Source: Planococcus soli (GTDB taxonomy: Bacteria > Bacillota > Bacilli > Bacillales_A > Planococcaceae). Taken from it: 64,000 nt of DNA. Location of the stretch: NCBI RefSeq assembly GCF_016881065.1, contig NZ_WXYN01000008.1, forward strand, positions 7,381-71,380. Direction: 5' to 3'. The translations under genes were made by a program, and so were the position numbers. Shown piece by piece: positions 43,842 to 54,336 of the stretch. Within the stretch, counting starts at the first letter, position 1. Each line of letters begins with the position of its first letter. The notes beneath the pieces are model-generated. The model saw only the letters and a program-made list of their open reading frames with translations, did no database searches and had not been told where the DNA came from.

Positions 43842-45017
43842 ATGAATCTATTTACGGAAGCCAAATCCATCGTAAAACTAAATATCCGCGATTACGGCAT
43901 GTACATCGCGTTGATCGTCATCATGCTGACATTTACAATCATGACTGATGGCCTGTTCATCTCTTCCCGGAACATCAGCAACTTGCTTGACTCGGCAGGC
44001 TATATTGCTGTCCTCGCTGTCGGCATGACGTTGGTCATCGTTATCCGCCACATCGATTTATCCGTAGGTTTTGTTGCCGGCTTTTTAGGGGCTGTCGCGG
44101 CCATCTTCATGACGCAGCTTGGTTTTTCCATTTGGATCACCATTCCCGTCATTTTGCTGTTTGGGATTTTGATCGGCTGCTTCAATGGGTTTTTGATTGC
44201 GCAGCTTGGAATCCCGGCTTTTGTAGCAACACTGGCGGGCATGCTCATTTTCCGTGGAGCTTTGCTGAACGTCACGGAAGATACCGGAACAATCATCATC
44301 AACAATGATCAATTCAATGCCATCGGCAACGGTTTTATTCCTTCACTGATGCTGGTCAACGGCCTTCACCTGCTTTCTTTGCTGGTCGGCGTTGCAGCCA
44401 TCATCTTATACATCTACAGTGAAATTTCCACTCGGAAAAATAAAATGACTTATGGGTTTGACGTCATGTCGAGCGGCATTTTCCTCATCAAGCTTTTGCT
44501 GGTTTCTTTGATTATTGCCTACATTACCTGGATTTTAGCAGGCTATAACGGATTTTCATGGACCATGGTCATTATGCTGCTGGTCGTGGTCATCTATCAT
44601 TTCCTGACGACAAAGACCGTGTTAGGGCGCAATATTTACGCAGTCGGCAGTAATCCGGAAGCAGCGCATTTAAGCGGTATTAATGTGAAGAAAATCACTT
44701 ATATCGTGTTCGGCTCTATGGGCATGCTGGCAGCTTTGTCCGGATTGCTGTTTACTTCACGTCTTCAGTCGGCAACAACTACGGCCGGTACTTTGTTCGA
44801 GTTGGACGCCATTGCAGCTGCTTATGTGGGCGGCGTTTCTTCAGCAGGTGGTGTGGGACGTGTCACAGGAGCCATTATCGGGGCTGTGGTTATGGCTTGC
44901 TTATCGAGCGGGATGAACCTTTTGGGCACCGGAATTTCCTATCAATACATGATTCGCGGCGGCGTTTTGGCGGCGGCTGTGATATTTGATGTAATGACGC
45001 GCCGTCAGCGTGCTTAG
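43842..45017 (+). CDS. gguB: Multiple-monosaccharide ABC permease, GguB-like
   Basis: A 391-aa permease with 8-10 helices and RbsC/XylH-type motifs (IDLSVGFVAGFLGAVAA, GRNIYAVGSNPEAAHLSGI). It starts 12 nt after the ATPase gene, preceded by AGGAGG. Confidence 0.94.
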   Translation: MNLFTEAKSIVKLNIRDYGMYIALIVIMLTFTIMTDGLFISSRNISNLLDSAGYIAVLAVGMTLVIVIRHIDLSVGFVAGFLGAVAAIFMTQLGFSIWITIPVILLFGILIGCFNGFLIAQLGIPAFVATLAGMLIFRGALLNVTEDTGTIIINNDQFNAIGNGFIPSLMLVNGLHLLSLLVGVAAIILYIYSEISTRKNKMTYGFDVMSSGIFLIKLLLVSLIIAYITWILAGYNGFSWTMVIMLLVVVIYHFLTTKTVLGRNIYAVGSNPEAAHLSGINVKKITYIVFGSMGMLAALSGLLFTSRLQSATTTAGTLFELDAIAAAYVGGVSSAGGVGRVTGAIIGAVVMACLSSGMNLLGTGISYQYMIRGGVLAAAVIFDVMTRRQRA

Positions 45018-45045
45018 GCGGGTTTGAGAGCAAAGAAAATAGAGC

Positions 45046-45073
45046 GGCATCTCCTTTTTGGGAGATGCTTTTT
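45046..45073 (+). terminator. Terminator after the sugar ABC operon
   Basis: GCATCTCC - TTTTTG - GGAGATGC then T5. Confidence 0.88.
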
Positions 45074-45153
45074 GCTCATCTGGTGACATATTGTGAATTT
45101 TCAGCCAAGTGGTAAGATGGAAAGAGTTCACTACCGAAAAGGAGCCAAATCCC

Positions 45154-46134
45154 GTGAGAAAAAAAGTCATAATCGTCCTTTGCTCCCTCTGTGCAGTTCT
45201 TGGATTTTTCACCTTATGGTCGGCAGAAGGCGCGTTTCGATCCGACTGGCAATTGCCTGCCGCAGTTCCGGCGGATGAAGAAAGCTACCGGCTTGTACTA
45301 ATCACGCAAGAGCTGGAAACGCCTTTCTGGGAAAAAGTTGGAGCAGGAGCCGCAGCGCAAGCCGAACAGGAAGGAGTGATTTTGGATGTTTGGGGAAGCT
45401 ATGGTAATAACCGTGAAGATTTTTTAAAGCAGATCGAAATCGCTCTGCATTCCAAAGTGGATGGCGTGATCGTGCAAGGGCTGGATACGGATGAGTTTAA
45501 GGCGTTGACGAAAGAGAAAGCGGCGTTTTATGGCATTCCTGTTATTACGGTTGCCAATGACGTACCGGTAGAAGAGAGTTTGCGCAAAACTTTTGTAGGA
45601 TCTGACCATTATGCTGCCGGAAAAATGCTGGCAGAACAATTGGTTAAGGAGATGGGCGGGAGCGGGCAGGTCGTGGTGCTTGGCGATATCGAGCAGCAAT
45701 ACAGCCAACAGCAGCGGCTGCAGGGAGTGACGGAAAGTCTGGCGCAGCATGCCGATATTTCAACGGTTTATGCAGAAAGCGGAAAGTCGGATGAAGAAAT
45801 CGTTGCTGCCACTCAAAATATCCTCAACCAGCACCCGGCTGTCGAGGCATTTATTGCCTTGAATGCCAATCATGTCGGACCGATGATGAAAGAAATCAGC
45901 AGACGCGCCCAATTAGAGCCATACTACCTTTATTCATTTGATGATGGATCCGAAACGGCGTCCCTGCTGGAACAAGGCAAGCTCGATGCAATGATTCAGC
46001 AGTCGCCCGAACAGATGGGTGAGCAAAGTGTTGAATTGATGATGCAATGGTTAAGAAATGAAGTGGTTCCTCTGGAATCTGCGGGATATACCACTGATAT
46101 CCGCATCGTGAAAGGGGCGGAAGCTCAGCCATGA
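45154..46134 (+). CDS. Extracellular sugar sensor (binding-protein fold)
   Basis: A 326-aa protein anchored by one N-terminal hydrophobic segment (VIIVLCSLCAVLGFFTLW, no lipobox), with a RbsB/YtfQ-type binding fold. GTG start at 45154 with AAAAGGAG upstream. It overlaps the histidine kinase gene by ATGA. Membrane-tethered binding proteins in this position present sugar to the kinase rather than to a transporter. Confidence 0.88.
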   Translation: MRKKVIIVLCSLCAVLGFFTLWSAEGAFRSDWQLPAAVPADEESYRLVLITQELETPFWEKVGAGAAAQAEQEGVILDVWGSYGNNREDFLKQIEIALHSKVDGVIVQGLDTDEFKALTKEKAAFYGIPVITVANDVPVEESLRKTFVGSDHYAAGKMLAEQLVKEMGGSGQVVVLGDIEQQYSQQQRLQGVTESLAQHADISTVYAESGKSDEEIVAATQNILNQHPAVEAFIALNANHVGPMMKEISRRAQLEPYYLYSFDDGSETASLLEQGKLDAMIQQSPEQMGEQSVELMMQWLRNEVVPLESAGYTTDIRIVKGAEAQP

Positions 46135-47597
46135 ATACAATTCAGAAAAAGATCTGGATGCTTGCACTCGTGGTGTTGGTGATGATGATTGCCATATGGC
46201 TGACGCTGACCTTCTACAATCAAAAAATACAGACTCAATACAATGACATTTTGCAGCGCTACTTGGAGATGAATGAAATCACCAGTGAAAGCCAGCAGAT
46301 GGTGACGGATTTGAATAATTACTTATTGATGCCCTCAGATGATACGCAATCTAGTCTGCAAGCCAGCAGAGAACGCCTTCTAGACGTTCAATCGACGGTC
46401 TATGGATTGCGGAATGTGGAAAATGAATTTGCATTGACAAATTACAGCCACCTTATCGGCAGTTTTATAGAAACAGTGGATCGATCCGTAAGTTTTCAAG
46501 AAGAGGGAGACACCGAAGCTTCCCTGACGGAATTTACGGAAGCTAACCGCATATCCATGTATATTTCAGAAATGACGCTAACCATTATTGATACAGAGTT
46601 GAAAACGTACGAAGGCTTTTACAGGGGAATCATCGAGCAATCGGCGGAATTAAAAAAACTGGGTGTCTGGCTGCTGCTGTTGATTACAGCGGCGCTATTG
46701 CTGTTTACGTACTTGTTCTCACTCAGCATCACTAAGCCGATCCATCAATTGACGAAAGCGGCGAACGAATTGGCGAAGGGCCGTTTTGATCAGACAATTT
46801 ATGTGGATTCCAACGACGAAATTTCTTTTTTGGCTAAAACTTTTAATCATATGCGCCGGAATATCAATGGCATGATTTTGGAAATCCAGCAGAAAGCCCA
46901 ATTGGAACGGGAGCTGCAGGACAGCAAGCTGCTGCTTCAGCAAAGCCAATTGCACAACCTGCAAAGCCAGATCAATCCTCATTTCCTCTTCAATACCTTG
47001 AATACTTTATCAAAAAAAGCCTACTTGGATGGCGCTGAAGAAACCAGCGACTTGCTGGTCAGTGTTGCCAGTTTGCTGCGCTATAACTTAAAGCGCATGG
47101 ACCGTGCTGTGACGCTGGCTGAAGAAGAATTTGTCCTCCGCCAATACATGGAAATCCAGAAAGCGCGGTTCAGCGATCGGCTGCAGTTTTTTACGGAGCT
47201 GGATTCCGGCTGCTTAAATTTGCAGATTCCGGGCCTCACGCTGCAGCCGCTTATTGAAAATGCAGTGATTCATGCAATTGAACCGGAAGAAGATGGTGGC
47301 CATATATGGTTCCGCATCAAAGACCAACAAGATGAAGTATGGATTGAAATCGAGGATAACGGCAAAGGGATGAGTTCGGATAAGCGACAGCAGCTGCTCG
47401 AAGGTACAATTGTGCCCGCCGAAGGCCACTCGACCGGCATTGGTTTTGCCAATGTTGTTAAAAGGCTGCAGCTGTTTTATGGCAAGGATGATTTGGTGGC
47501 TGTAGAAAGTGAAATAGGACGAGGAACCAAAATTATTTTGAAATTACCGAAAGTCAGGGGGACAACTAACCATGATCAAGCTGTTGATAGTAGATGA
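46131..47597 (+). CDS. Sensor histidine kinase, YesM type
   Basis: A 488-aa two-helix membrane kinase: N-terminal helix, extracellular domain of about 150 residues, second helix near 180-200, HAMP, His_kinase domain with H284 in QINPHFLFNTL, and HATPase (ENAVIHAIEPEEDGG, GTGIGFANVVKRL). It should phosphorylate the YesN-type regulator encoded next, which it overlaps by 26 nt. Confidence 0.94.
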   Translation: MNTIQKKIWMLALVVLVMMIAIWLTLTFYNQKIQTQYNDILQRYLEMNEITSESQQMVTDLNNYLLMPSDDTQSSLQASRERLLDVQSTVYGLRNVENEFALTNYSHLIGSFIETVDRSVSFQEEGDTEASLTEFTEANRISMYISEMTLTIIDTELKTYEGFYRGIIEQSAELKKLGVWLLLLITAALLLFTYLFSLSITKPIHQLTKAANELAKGRFDQTIYVDSNDEISFLAKTFNHMRRNINGMILEIQQKAQLERELQDSKLLLQQSQLHNLQSQINPHFLFNTLNTLSKKAYLDGAEETSDLLVSVASLLRYNLKRMDRAVTLAEEEFVLRQYMEIQKARFSDRLQFFTELDSGCLNLQIPGLTLQPLIENAVIHAIEPEEDGGHIWFRIKDQQDEVWIEIEDNGKGMSSDKRQQLLEGTIVPAEGHSTGIGFANVVKRLQLFYGKDDLVAVESEIGRGTKIILKLPKVRGTTNHDQAVDSR

Positions 47598-49125
47598 TGA
47601 GCCGATTGAACGGGACGGCATGCAGGCTATTTTGCAGCGCTCCTATAACGATTTTGATATCAAACAGGCGAGAAACGGCAAAATAGCGATTGACTTGGCG
47701 GAGTCCTGGAAACCAGACTGGATATTTATGGATATTATGATGCCGGGAATGACCGGGCTCGAAGCAATAGAAAAAATTCAGCTGGAAAATCGGGATATTC
47801 AATTCGTCATGGTCACGGCTTTCGACACGTTTGATTATGCCCGTCAGGCAATTAAGTTGGGTGTCAAAGATTATTTGCTGAAACCGAGCAAAGCCGGAGA
47901 AATCGTGGCGACGGTTGGCAAACTGTTGGAGCAGCGAGCCCGAAAAGAACAGGCTACCGCTGTTCAACACCAGCAGCAGGAAGACTTTCAAAAAGCTTTG
48001 GCTATTGTGGAAACCGATATCGTTACTCAATTGCTGTTCGACCATGTCCACGATGTCCATATCGAACTGCTCGTGGATTTATTGGAAATACCGGCGACTG
48101 CAGAAAAGTTCGTCATGACGGTGCTGGTGCCGGAAGGCTTGGAGAAATTTTACCCGCAAGTAAAAGAGAAAATTCGCCAAACTGAAAGTGCATGGATCGG
48201 GGCGTTGTATGGCCGCCAATTGCCTATCATCGTCTTTCGGAATAAAGAAAAGTCGTTTCGTTCCCAGGCAGTTTCGCTGGTGAAAGCAATCTTGTCGATT
48301 TCGGAAAACCGGCAGGATGGCTGGTTTGTCGGCGTGGGTCCGGTCTGTGAATCGTTGGAGGATATCCGGAATTCCTACCAGAAATCCCTGATCGCCACGA
48401 TGGATTTGTCGCTGCCAGCAAGATACCGATTCTCCTCTGATGTTCCATCTCTTGAAAAAGCGGGCGATGCAGCTTTCGTCAAGCAGCAGGAGAAAAGGCT
48501 GTTCGATTTTATTCGGTTAGGAGAATGGGAGTCGATCGACCGCTTGGTGATGGACTTGATCCGGCGCTTCGAGCAGGAAGGAGCCAATATCCTGTGGACC
48601 CAGCAGCGAACACTTGAATTTTTATGGGTCACCGCGAGGGTTATGGGAGAAATGGGCATTGACGCCACGATCCCCTATTACACGATCCAAGCCAAAGATC
48701 ATCGGCAGCTGCTTGGCGAAACACTTCAAGTGATCGAGGGATTAAAAAGGGTTTACCTGGAACATTATGACCGCCTTGAAGTGGATAAAATCCATCAGAT
48801 CAAGCAGTATATTATGGATCATTCCCATGAAGACATTTCATTGGACGCGCTGGCGCGCAAAGTAGAGCTGAGTCCGATTTATCTGAGCAAGATGTTCAAA
48901 GAAAAACTGGGCATCAATTACATTGATTTCCTGACTTCCTGCCGTATGGACAAAGCAAAAAAACTATTGGGAGACCCGCAGAAAAGCTTAAAGGAAATCT
49001 CCTTTGAAATTGGTTACCATGAGCCGAATTATTTCAGCAAAGTGTTCAAAAAGATGAATGAGGTGTCTCCAAAGGAATACCGCCGGACACTTCTGACGGA
49101 AAGGAAAGATCACAGCGATGAATAA
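47572..49125 (+). CDS. AraC-type response regulator, YesN type
   Basis: A 517-aa protein: receiver domain with D54 (WIFMDIMMPGM), central linker, and a C-terminal AraC double HTH (HEDISLDALARKVELSPIYLSKMFKEKLGINYIDFLTSCRM). Probably activates the transporter operon at 41102 and perhaps its own operon. AGGGGGAC lies upstream of the ATG inside the kinase gene. Confidence 0.94.
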   Translation: MIKLLIVDDEPIERDGMQAILQRSYNDFDIKQARNGKIAIDLAESWKPDWIFMDIMMPGMTGLEAIEKIQLENRDIQFVMVTAFDTFDYARQAIKLGVKDYLLKPSKAGEIVATVGKLLEQRARKEQATAVQHQQQEDFQKALAIVETDIVTQLLFDHVHDVHIELLVDLLEIPATAEKFVMTVLVPEGLEKFYPQVKEKIRQTESAWIGALYGRQLPIIVFRNKEKSFRSQAVSLVKAILSISENRQDGWFVGVGPVCESLEDIRNSYQKSLIATMDLSLPARYRFSSDVPSLEKAGDAAFVKQQEKRLFDFIRLGEWESIDRLVMDLIRRFEQEGANILWTQQRTLEFLWVTARVMGEMGIDATIPYYTIQAKDHRQLLGETLQVIEGLKRVYLEHYDRLEVDKIHQIKQYIMDHSHEDISLDALARKVELSPIYLSKMFKEKLGINYIDFLTSCRMDKAKKLLGDPQKSLKEISFEIGYHEPNYFSKVFKKMNEVSPKEYRRTLLTERKDHSDE

Positions 49126-50176
49126 AAAAATTCATTTGGCTTTGTTTTTATTCATCAGTCTTTTGCTTGCTGCCTGCACAGCCGGCGTGCCTGCCAGCAA
49201 AGCCGTTCCCGAAAAAACACCGGTTGTGGATGAAGAGACCATCAAAATCGGATTTTCCATGGATACGCTAAAGGAGGAGCGCTGGCTGAAAGACCAGGCT
49301 TTGTTCAAGGAAGCAATAGAGGATTTGGGTGCCGAAGTGGAGATTGTGGCAGCCAACGGCGATGATGCGTTGCAGCTTACGCAGGCTGAAACGCTGATAC
49401 AACAAGGCATCGACCTTTTGGTTATAGTGCCGCATAACGCAGAGGCGACAGCGGCAATCGTCCATACTGCGCACCGTGCCGGAATTCAGGTTATTGCTTA
49501 TGACCGTCTGGTGAAAAATGCCGATATCGATCTATACGTATCATTCGATAACGAGCGAGTAGGCGAAATGCAGGCAACGGCGATTTTGGACCTGGTGCCA
49601 AAAGGGAATTACGTCTATATTGGAGGAGCAACGACCGACAATAATGTTCACCTGATAAAAAAAGGCGTATTTAATGTACTGCAGCCAGCCATCGATCGGG
49701 GAGACATTAAAATTGTCTACGACCAATGGACCGAAGACTGGTCGCCGGAAAAAGCATTTCTCAATATGACTGAAGCGCTCGCTGCGAACAACAATCAAAT
49801 CGATGCGGTCATCGCTGCAAATGACGCGACTGCGGGCGGAGTTATTCAGGCATTGGAAGCACAAGGCTTAGCAGGGGAAATTCCGGTAGCGGGACAGGAT
49901 GCAGAACTTGCAGCCGCACAGCGGATTGTCGGCGGAACACAGACAATGACCGTCTACAAACCCATCCAGACTTTAACCAAACAAGCAGCTGCTTTGGCTG
50001 TCAGGATGGCAAGAGGGGAAACCGTCACTACCGTTAGATCTGTTAACAACGGCAAGATCGATGTGCCATCCATTCTTCTGGCGCCGATTCCGGTAACGGC
50101 CGAGAATATGCGGGATACAGTTATTGCAGATGGCTTCCACACAGGAACGGATGTTTACGGAGCAGCAAATGAATAA
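49118..50176 (+). CDS. Second xylose-type binding lipoprotein
   Basis: A 352-aa lipoprotein (LLLAACTAG, Cys about residue 20) with the XylF/ChvE pattern (KIGFSMDTLKEERWLKDQALF, IVPHNAEATAAIVHTAH, AYDRLVKNADIDLYVSFDN). It overlaps the regulator gene by 8 nt. It resembles the binding protein at 41102 in family and may share the same transporter with a different ligand range, or contribute to sensing. Confidence 0.92.
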   Translation: MNKKIHLALFLFISLLLAACTAGVPASKAVPEKTPVVDEETIKIGFSMDTLKEERWLKDQALFKEAIEDLGAEVEIVAANGDDALQLTQAETLIQQGIDLLVIVPHNAEATAAIVHTAHRAGIQVIAYDRLVKNADIDLYVSFDNERVGEMQATAILDLVPKGNYVYIGGATTDNNVHLIKKGVFNVLQPAIDRGDIKIVYDQWTEDWSPEKAFLNMTEALAANNNQIDAVIAANDATAGGVIQALEAQGLAGEIPVAGQDAELAAAQRIVGGTQTMTVYKPIQTLTKQAAALAVRMARGETVTTVRSVNNGKIDVPSILLAPIPVTAENMRDTVIADGFHTGTDVYGAANE

Positions 50177-50249
50177 TGGGCAAATCGGCAATTCAGAAAT
50201 TCTAAAGTACATATTTCCGAGCTGAACCGGCTTGTCGTGCAGCAGATTT

Positions 50250-50894
50250 TCAGTTTGAACCTTGTCCGGAATCGCCCGCTTTGTTTGCGAGCAGCTGCAA
50301 TTCGCCGAGTGCTTGCTGCTGAATCTCAGGGTGTAAAAAAGATTGGTCCAGGAAGTTGCGCAAGTATTCTTCTTTGGCGCTCCTTGGCAGACCCGTTTGC
50401 TTGAGCAGCTGTCTGGCACTATAAAGAAACTCCAAGTATTGTTCATAGCTTTCGTCAAATTGCATTTGCAGCTCCTGTTTGATCTTTTTGGCGAGCATGG
50501 GGCTTGCGCCGGCTGTGGCAACAGCAATGCTCAATTTGCCTCTCTTAAAATGAGCGGGAAAATGGACATTGCCGGACTCAGCTTCACCCGAAGCATTCAC
50601 CAGGCAATTGGACGGTGCGGCTTTTCGTGCAGCTGCATTGACGGTTGGGCTGTCTGTCGCGATAACCAGCATAAAAGCTTCTTCTGCATCTTGAGGCTCG
50701 AATTCTTTTTGCTTCCAAATAATTTTCTCTTCTTCAGCCCATAAATTTATTTCCTTTGTTACAGTGGGGCTGACGACGATTAGTTCAGCTCCACTATCCA
50801 GCAAAACATCCAGCTTTCGCTTGGCGATTTTTCCGCCGCCAACAACAACCACTTTTTTATCTTCCAAATCGATCATGATGGGAATGACAGTCAT
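50250..50894 (-). CDS. sirC: Precorrin-2 dehydrogenase (SirC-type)
   Basis: A 214-aa NAD-dependent enzyme oxidising precorrin-2 to sirohydrochlorin in siroheme synthesis. It has the N-terminal Rossmann motif VVVVGGGKIAKRK and VNASGEAESGNVHFPAHFKRGKLSIAVATAGASP. The ATG at 50894 has GAGGAGG upstream; the longer reading to 51014 lacks a site. It is on the opposite strand from the sulfate genes it serves. Confidence 0.92.
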   Translation of the reverse strand: MTVIPIMIDLEDKKVVVVGGGKIAKRKLDVLLDSGAELIVVSPTVTKEINLWAEEEKIIWKQKEFEPQDAEEAFMLVIATDSPTVNAAARKAAPSNCLVNASGEAESGNVHFPAHFKRGKLSIAVATAGASPMLAKKIKQELQMQFDESYEQYLEFLYSARQLLKQTGLPRSAKEEYLRNFLDQSFLHPEIQQQALGELQLLANKAGDSGQGSN

Positions 50895-51045
50895 CTTCTT
50901 CGCCTCCTCAACTCTCCTAATACTATCAAATAAATCTGTTTCTGCGTTCAACTCACCGATTTTCGCATACCAAATAATTTTATTCTTCCGATCCTGGCAT
51001 GCCGGCTTTTCCATTTGAAAAAATGAAAAAACTTTAAAACATAGT

Positions 51046-51074
51046 TTGACACTCGGAATAGTCTATTATATACT
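51046..51074 (+). promoter_or_regulatory. Promoter of the sat operon
   Basis: TTGACA (51046-51051), 17 bp, TATACT (51069-51074), 50 nt upstream of the S-box. Confidence 0.88.
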
Positions 51075-51123
51075 TTGTAAAATCAAATATTTCAAACAAC
51101 TAACATCAAAATTGAATATGCGT

Positions 51124-51229
51124 TCTTATCAAGAGAGACGGAGGGATTGGCCCTTTGATGTCTCAGCAACCCTCCTTTAAGGAAACGGTGCTAACTCCAA
51201 TAGGCTTTTACCAGCCTAGAAGATAAGAA
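51124..51229 (+). ncRNA. S-box (SAM-I) riboswitch 1
   Basis: P1 pairs TTCTTATC with GATAAGAA; inside are AGAGA..GGAGGGA, TGGCCC, GATGTCTCAGCAACC and the P3-P4 stems of the SAM-I class. When S-adenosylmethionine is bound the following terminator forms and the sat operon is off. Confidence 0.96.
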
Positions 51230-51245
51230 GATTGTTTTGTTTTTT

Positions 51246-51286
51246 GGGACCTTCTTCTTAATTGAAGAGGGTCCTTTTCTTTTTGT
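51246..51286 (+). terminator. Riboswitch 1 expression-platform terminator
   Basis: GGACCTTCTTC - TTAATT - GAAGAGGGTCC followed by T-rich sequence, 17 nt after the aptamer. Confidence 0.92.
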
Positions 51287-51365
51287 TCGAACGCATTGGA
51301 AGTTTGGTTTCAGAACGGCTGCGAAGAAAACAGCAAAACACAAAACTAACCTTGGAGGTAATAAC

Positions 51366-52529
51366 ATGACAAGCAAAGCACACGGTGGAGATTTGGTAAA
51401 CAGACAGGTGACAGGCACGGAAAGAGAAAAAGCATTAAAGAATGCCGAAACACTTTCCTCTCTATTCATTTCAGATTGGGCGATCTCGGATTTGGAACTG
51501 ATCGGCATTGGCGGATTCAGCCCGTTGACTGGTTTCCTTGGACAAAAGGATTATGAAAGTGTGGTGCATACATCACGACTCAGCAATGGCACCGTTTGGA
51601 GCGTGCCGATCACGCTGTCTGTAACTGCGGAAGAAGCGGACAGCTACGAAGTCGGCGATGAAATAGCTTTGAAAGGCGAGGACGGCGCCATTTACGGAAC
51701 CCTCCAGCTGACGGAAAAATACACGTACGATAAACAGTTGGAAGCGGAAAAAATTTACGGGACGACTGAGGAAGCGCACGCTGGCGTGAAAAAACTATAT
51801 GAACGAGGCGATGTGTATCTCGCAGGGCCAATCACTTTATTGAATCGTCCTGATCACAGCGAGTTCGAGGAATTCCATCTGGATCCGGTTGAAACGCGCC
51901 AGCTGTTCCAGGAACTGGGCTGGAAAACGATTGTCGGCTTCCAAACGCGCAACCCGGTGCATCGCGCACATGAATATATTCAGAAAGCAGCCTTGGAAGT
52001 GGTCGACGGCCTCTTGCTGAACCCGCTCGTGGGTGAAACGAAATCCGATGACATTTCAGCGGCAGTGCGGATGGAAAGCTACCAGGTCATTTTAAAACAT
52101 TATTATCCTGCAGACCGGGCGCGTCTGGCCATCTACCCTGCCGCAATGCGCTATGCGGGTCCGAAAGAAGCGGTTCTTCATGCCATTGTCCGCAAAAATT
52201 ACGGCTGTACACATTTCATTGTCGGCCGCGATCATGCCGGTGTCGGCGATTATTACGGCACATACGAAGCGCAGGAATTCATCAGCCAGTTTGAAGATGA
52301 ATTGGGCATTCAAATTTTCAAATTCGAGCATTCATTCTACTGCAATGCATGCGAAAACATGGCGACAGCTAAGACGTGTCCGCATACCGCAGAAAATCAT
52401 GTTCATTTAAGCGGCACGAAAGTCCGTGAATTGCTTCGCAACGGGGAAAAGCCGCCGAAGCAGTTTTCCCGTCCGGAAGTGGCCGATGTGCTCATCAAAG
52501 GCTTGCGGGAGACCGTGATCAGTAACTAA
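51366..52529 (+). CDS. sat: Sulfate adenylyltransferase
   Basis: A 387-aa ATP sulfurylase that makes adenosine phosphosulfate (APS) from sulfate and ATP. The nucleotide-binding [12 protein letters not shown] and [12 protein letters not shown] motifs, and a C-terminal C-x2-C...C ([16 protein letters not shown]), are typical. GGAGGT precedes the ATG at 51366. First gene of the S-box operon. Confidence 0.97.
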   Translation: MTSKAHGGDLVNRQVTGTEREKALKNAETLSSLFISDWAISDLELIGIGGFSPLTGFLGQKDYESVVHTSRLSNGTVWSVPITLSVTAEEADSYEVGDEIALKGEDGAIYGTLQLTEKYTYDKQLEAEKIYGTTEEAHAGVKKLYERGDVYLAGPITLLNRPDHSEFEEFHLDPVETRQLFQELGWKTIVGFQTRNPVHRAHEYIQKAALEVVDGLLLNPLVGETKSDDISAAVRMESYQVILKHYYPADRARLAIYPAAMRYAGPKEAVLHAIVRKNYGCTHFIVGRDHAGVGDYYGTYEAQEFISQFEDELGIQIFKFEHSFYCNACENMATAKTCPHTAENHVHLSGTKVRELLRNGEKPPKQFSRPEVADVLIKGLRETVISN

Positions 52530-52546
52530 TTAGAGGATGGTTGCCC

Positions 52547-54325
52547 ATGTCAGTCCAAATGATTTTTGTGCTCATTGTCATTGTCGCTATGGTCAGTGCT
52601 TTGCTTTTTGAAATTGCCCGTCCGGATATGATCGTATTTTCGGCATTGGTCGTGTTGCTGCTGTCCGGGATTTTAACGACCGAAGAAGCATTGCGTGGAT
52701 TTTCCAATCCCGGAATGCTGACGATTGCCTTATTGTTCATCGTTGTCGGAACCGTACAAAAGCATGGCCTGATCGACCAGATGATGATTGGATGGCTGAA
52801 TAAAGGCAAAAGCCTGAAAGGCTCATTATTTCGTATTTTTCTTCCGCTGCCGTTGATTTCGGCTTTCCTGAATAACACACCCATTGTGGTGACGTTGACG
52901 CCATTGTTGAAAAAATGGTGTGAAGAACGGAATATCGCGCCGTCCAAGGTGTTGATTCCTTTATCGTATGTCACGATTTTAGGAGGCACCATCACATTGA
53001 TGGGCACTTCCACCAACCTGGTGGTGCACGGCATGCTGATCGATTATGGGCTTCCTGGGTTTTCCCTGTTTCAATTGGCGATTGTCGGCATTCCCATCAC
53101 CATTGTCGGCTTGATTTACTTGTTTACGGTAGGCAACATGCTGTTGCCGGAAAACAAGGGCTTCAGCAAGCAGGTTACTGAAGATTCCCGGAAATACATT
53201 GCTGAAATGGTGGTGGAAGAAACGTTTCCGCACACCAACCAAACGGTCGAACAAGCAAAGCTGCGGGATTTAAAAGGATTGTACTTGATTGAAATCATTC
53301 GCGGTCAGACGCGGATTTCATCGGTCAGCTCCAAAACCATCATACAGTCGGGAGACCGGTTGATTTTTACAGGACTTATTGCGACCATTGCAGATCTGCA
53401 AAAAAGAAAAGGGCTGACCTTGAAGACCGGAACTGATTTGCAGCTGGAGGATTTAAAAAACGGCAACACGCAGTTGGCGGAAGCGGTTGTTTCCCATGAA
53501 TCTTCGCTGCTGTCTAAAACAATTAAGCAATCTCAATTCCGTTCGCGCTATGATGCAGGCGTCATGGCAGTTCATCGCAATAACGAACGCATCAAAAGCA
53601 AAGTCGGCGATATCATCCTGCGTCCGGGCGACACCCTGCTGCTGCTCGCCGGAACCGGATTTGTGGAAAAGTACCAGCAATCCAATGACTTTTATGTAGT
53701 ATCTTCTATGAAAACTCCCAAATCCTTAGAGGAAAGCCGCTTTGTCGGCTGGTTTTCCTTGCTGGTGTTATTGGGCGCCATCGCTCTCGTCATTGTCGGC
53801 TGGCTGACGATGTTCAAAGCCATGGCATTAGCGGTGCTGATTTTGCTGGTGACCAAGTCGGTTTCTATGGATGATGCAAAAAATGATGTGCAGTTTAATG
53901 TCCTGCTGCTGATTGCCAGCGCGTTTGGTGTAGGTGCTGCAATGACTAAAACCGGTCTGGCGCAATGGGCGGCGGACGGGCTGTTGGCAATTGGACAGCC
54001 GTTTGGACTGCTGGCGATCCTCATTTTAATTTATTTATTGACCAGCATTTTTACAGAATTGATCACCAATAGTGCTGCGGCAGTCCTTATGATCCCGATC
54101 GGCATTGAAATGGCCAGCAACCTGCAGCTCGACCCAATGGGCTTTGCCGTCATTATCACCATTGCAGCATCAGCCAGCTTTATTACACCCATCGGCTATC
54201 AGACCAACTTGATCGTCTACGGACCTGGCGGCTACAAATTCATGGATTATGTCAAAGTAGGCACACCGCTCAGTATTCTGGTTATGTCGGTGACCATCGG
54301 AATCGTTTACTATTACTGGTTTTAG
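52547..54325 (+). CDS. SLC13-family sulfate permease with TrkA-C domains
   Basis: A 592-aa divalent anion:Na+ symporter: membrane helices at both ends and two RCK/TrkA-C-like domains in the middle (residues about 210-390). The motifs [10 protein letters not shown] and [17 protein letters not shown] match SLC13 substrate sites. In this operon it most likely imports sulfate. ATG at 52547 with AGAGGAT upstream; a TTG six bases earlier is possible. Confidence 0.9.
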   Translation: MSVQMIFVLIVIVAMVSALLFEIARPDMIVFSALVVLLLSGILTTEEALRGFSNPGMLTIALLFIVVGTVQKHGLIDQMMIGWLNKGKSLKGSLFRIFLPLPLISAFLNNTPIVVTLTPLLKKWCEERNIAPSKVLIPLSYVTILGGTITLMGTSTNLVVHGMLIDYGLPGFSLFQLAIVGIPITIVGLIYLFTVGNMLLPENKGFSKQVTEDSRKYIAEMVVEETFPHTNQTVEQAKLRDLKGLYLIEIIRGQTRISSVSSKTIIQSGDRLIFTGLIATIADLQKRKGLTLKTGTDLQLEDLKNGNTQLAEAVVSHESSLLSKTIKQSQFRSRYDAGVMAVHRNNERIKSKVGDIILRPGDTLLLLAGTGFVEKYQQSNDFYVVSSMKTPKSLEESRFVGWFSLLVLLGAIALVIVGWLTMFKAMALAVLILLVTKSVSMDDAKNDVQFNVLLLIASAFGVGAAMTKTGLAQWAADGLLAIGQPFGLLAILILIYLLTSIFTELITNSAAAVLMIPIGIEMASNLQLDPMGFAVIITIAASASFITPIGYQTNLIVYGPGGYKFMDYVKVGTPLSILVMSVTIGIVYYYWF

Positions 54326-54336
54326 GAGGAGAAAAA

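Noticed and set aside
45109-45153. ATG start 15 codons upstream of the sugar sensor gene
   Set aside because: The ribosome binding site AAAAGGAG falls within this extension; GTG at 45154 is at the right distance and begins the signal anchor.
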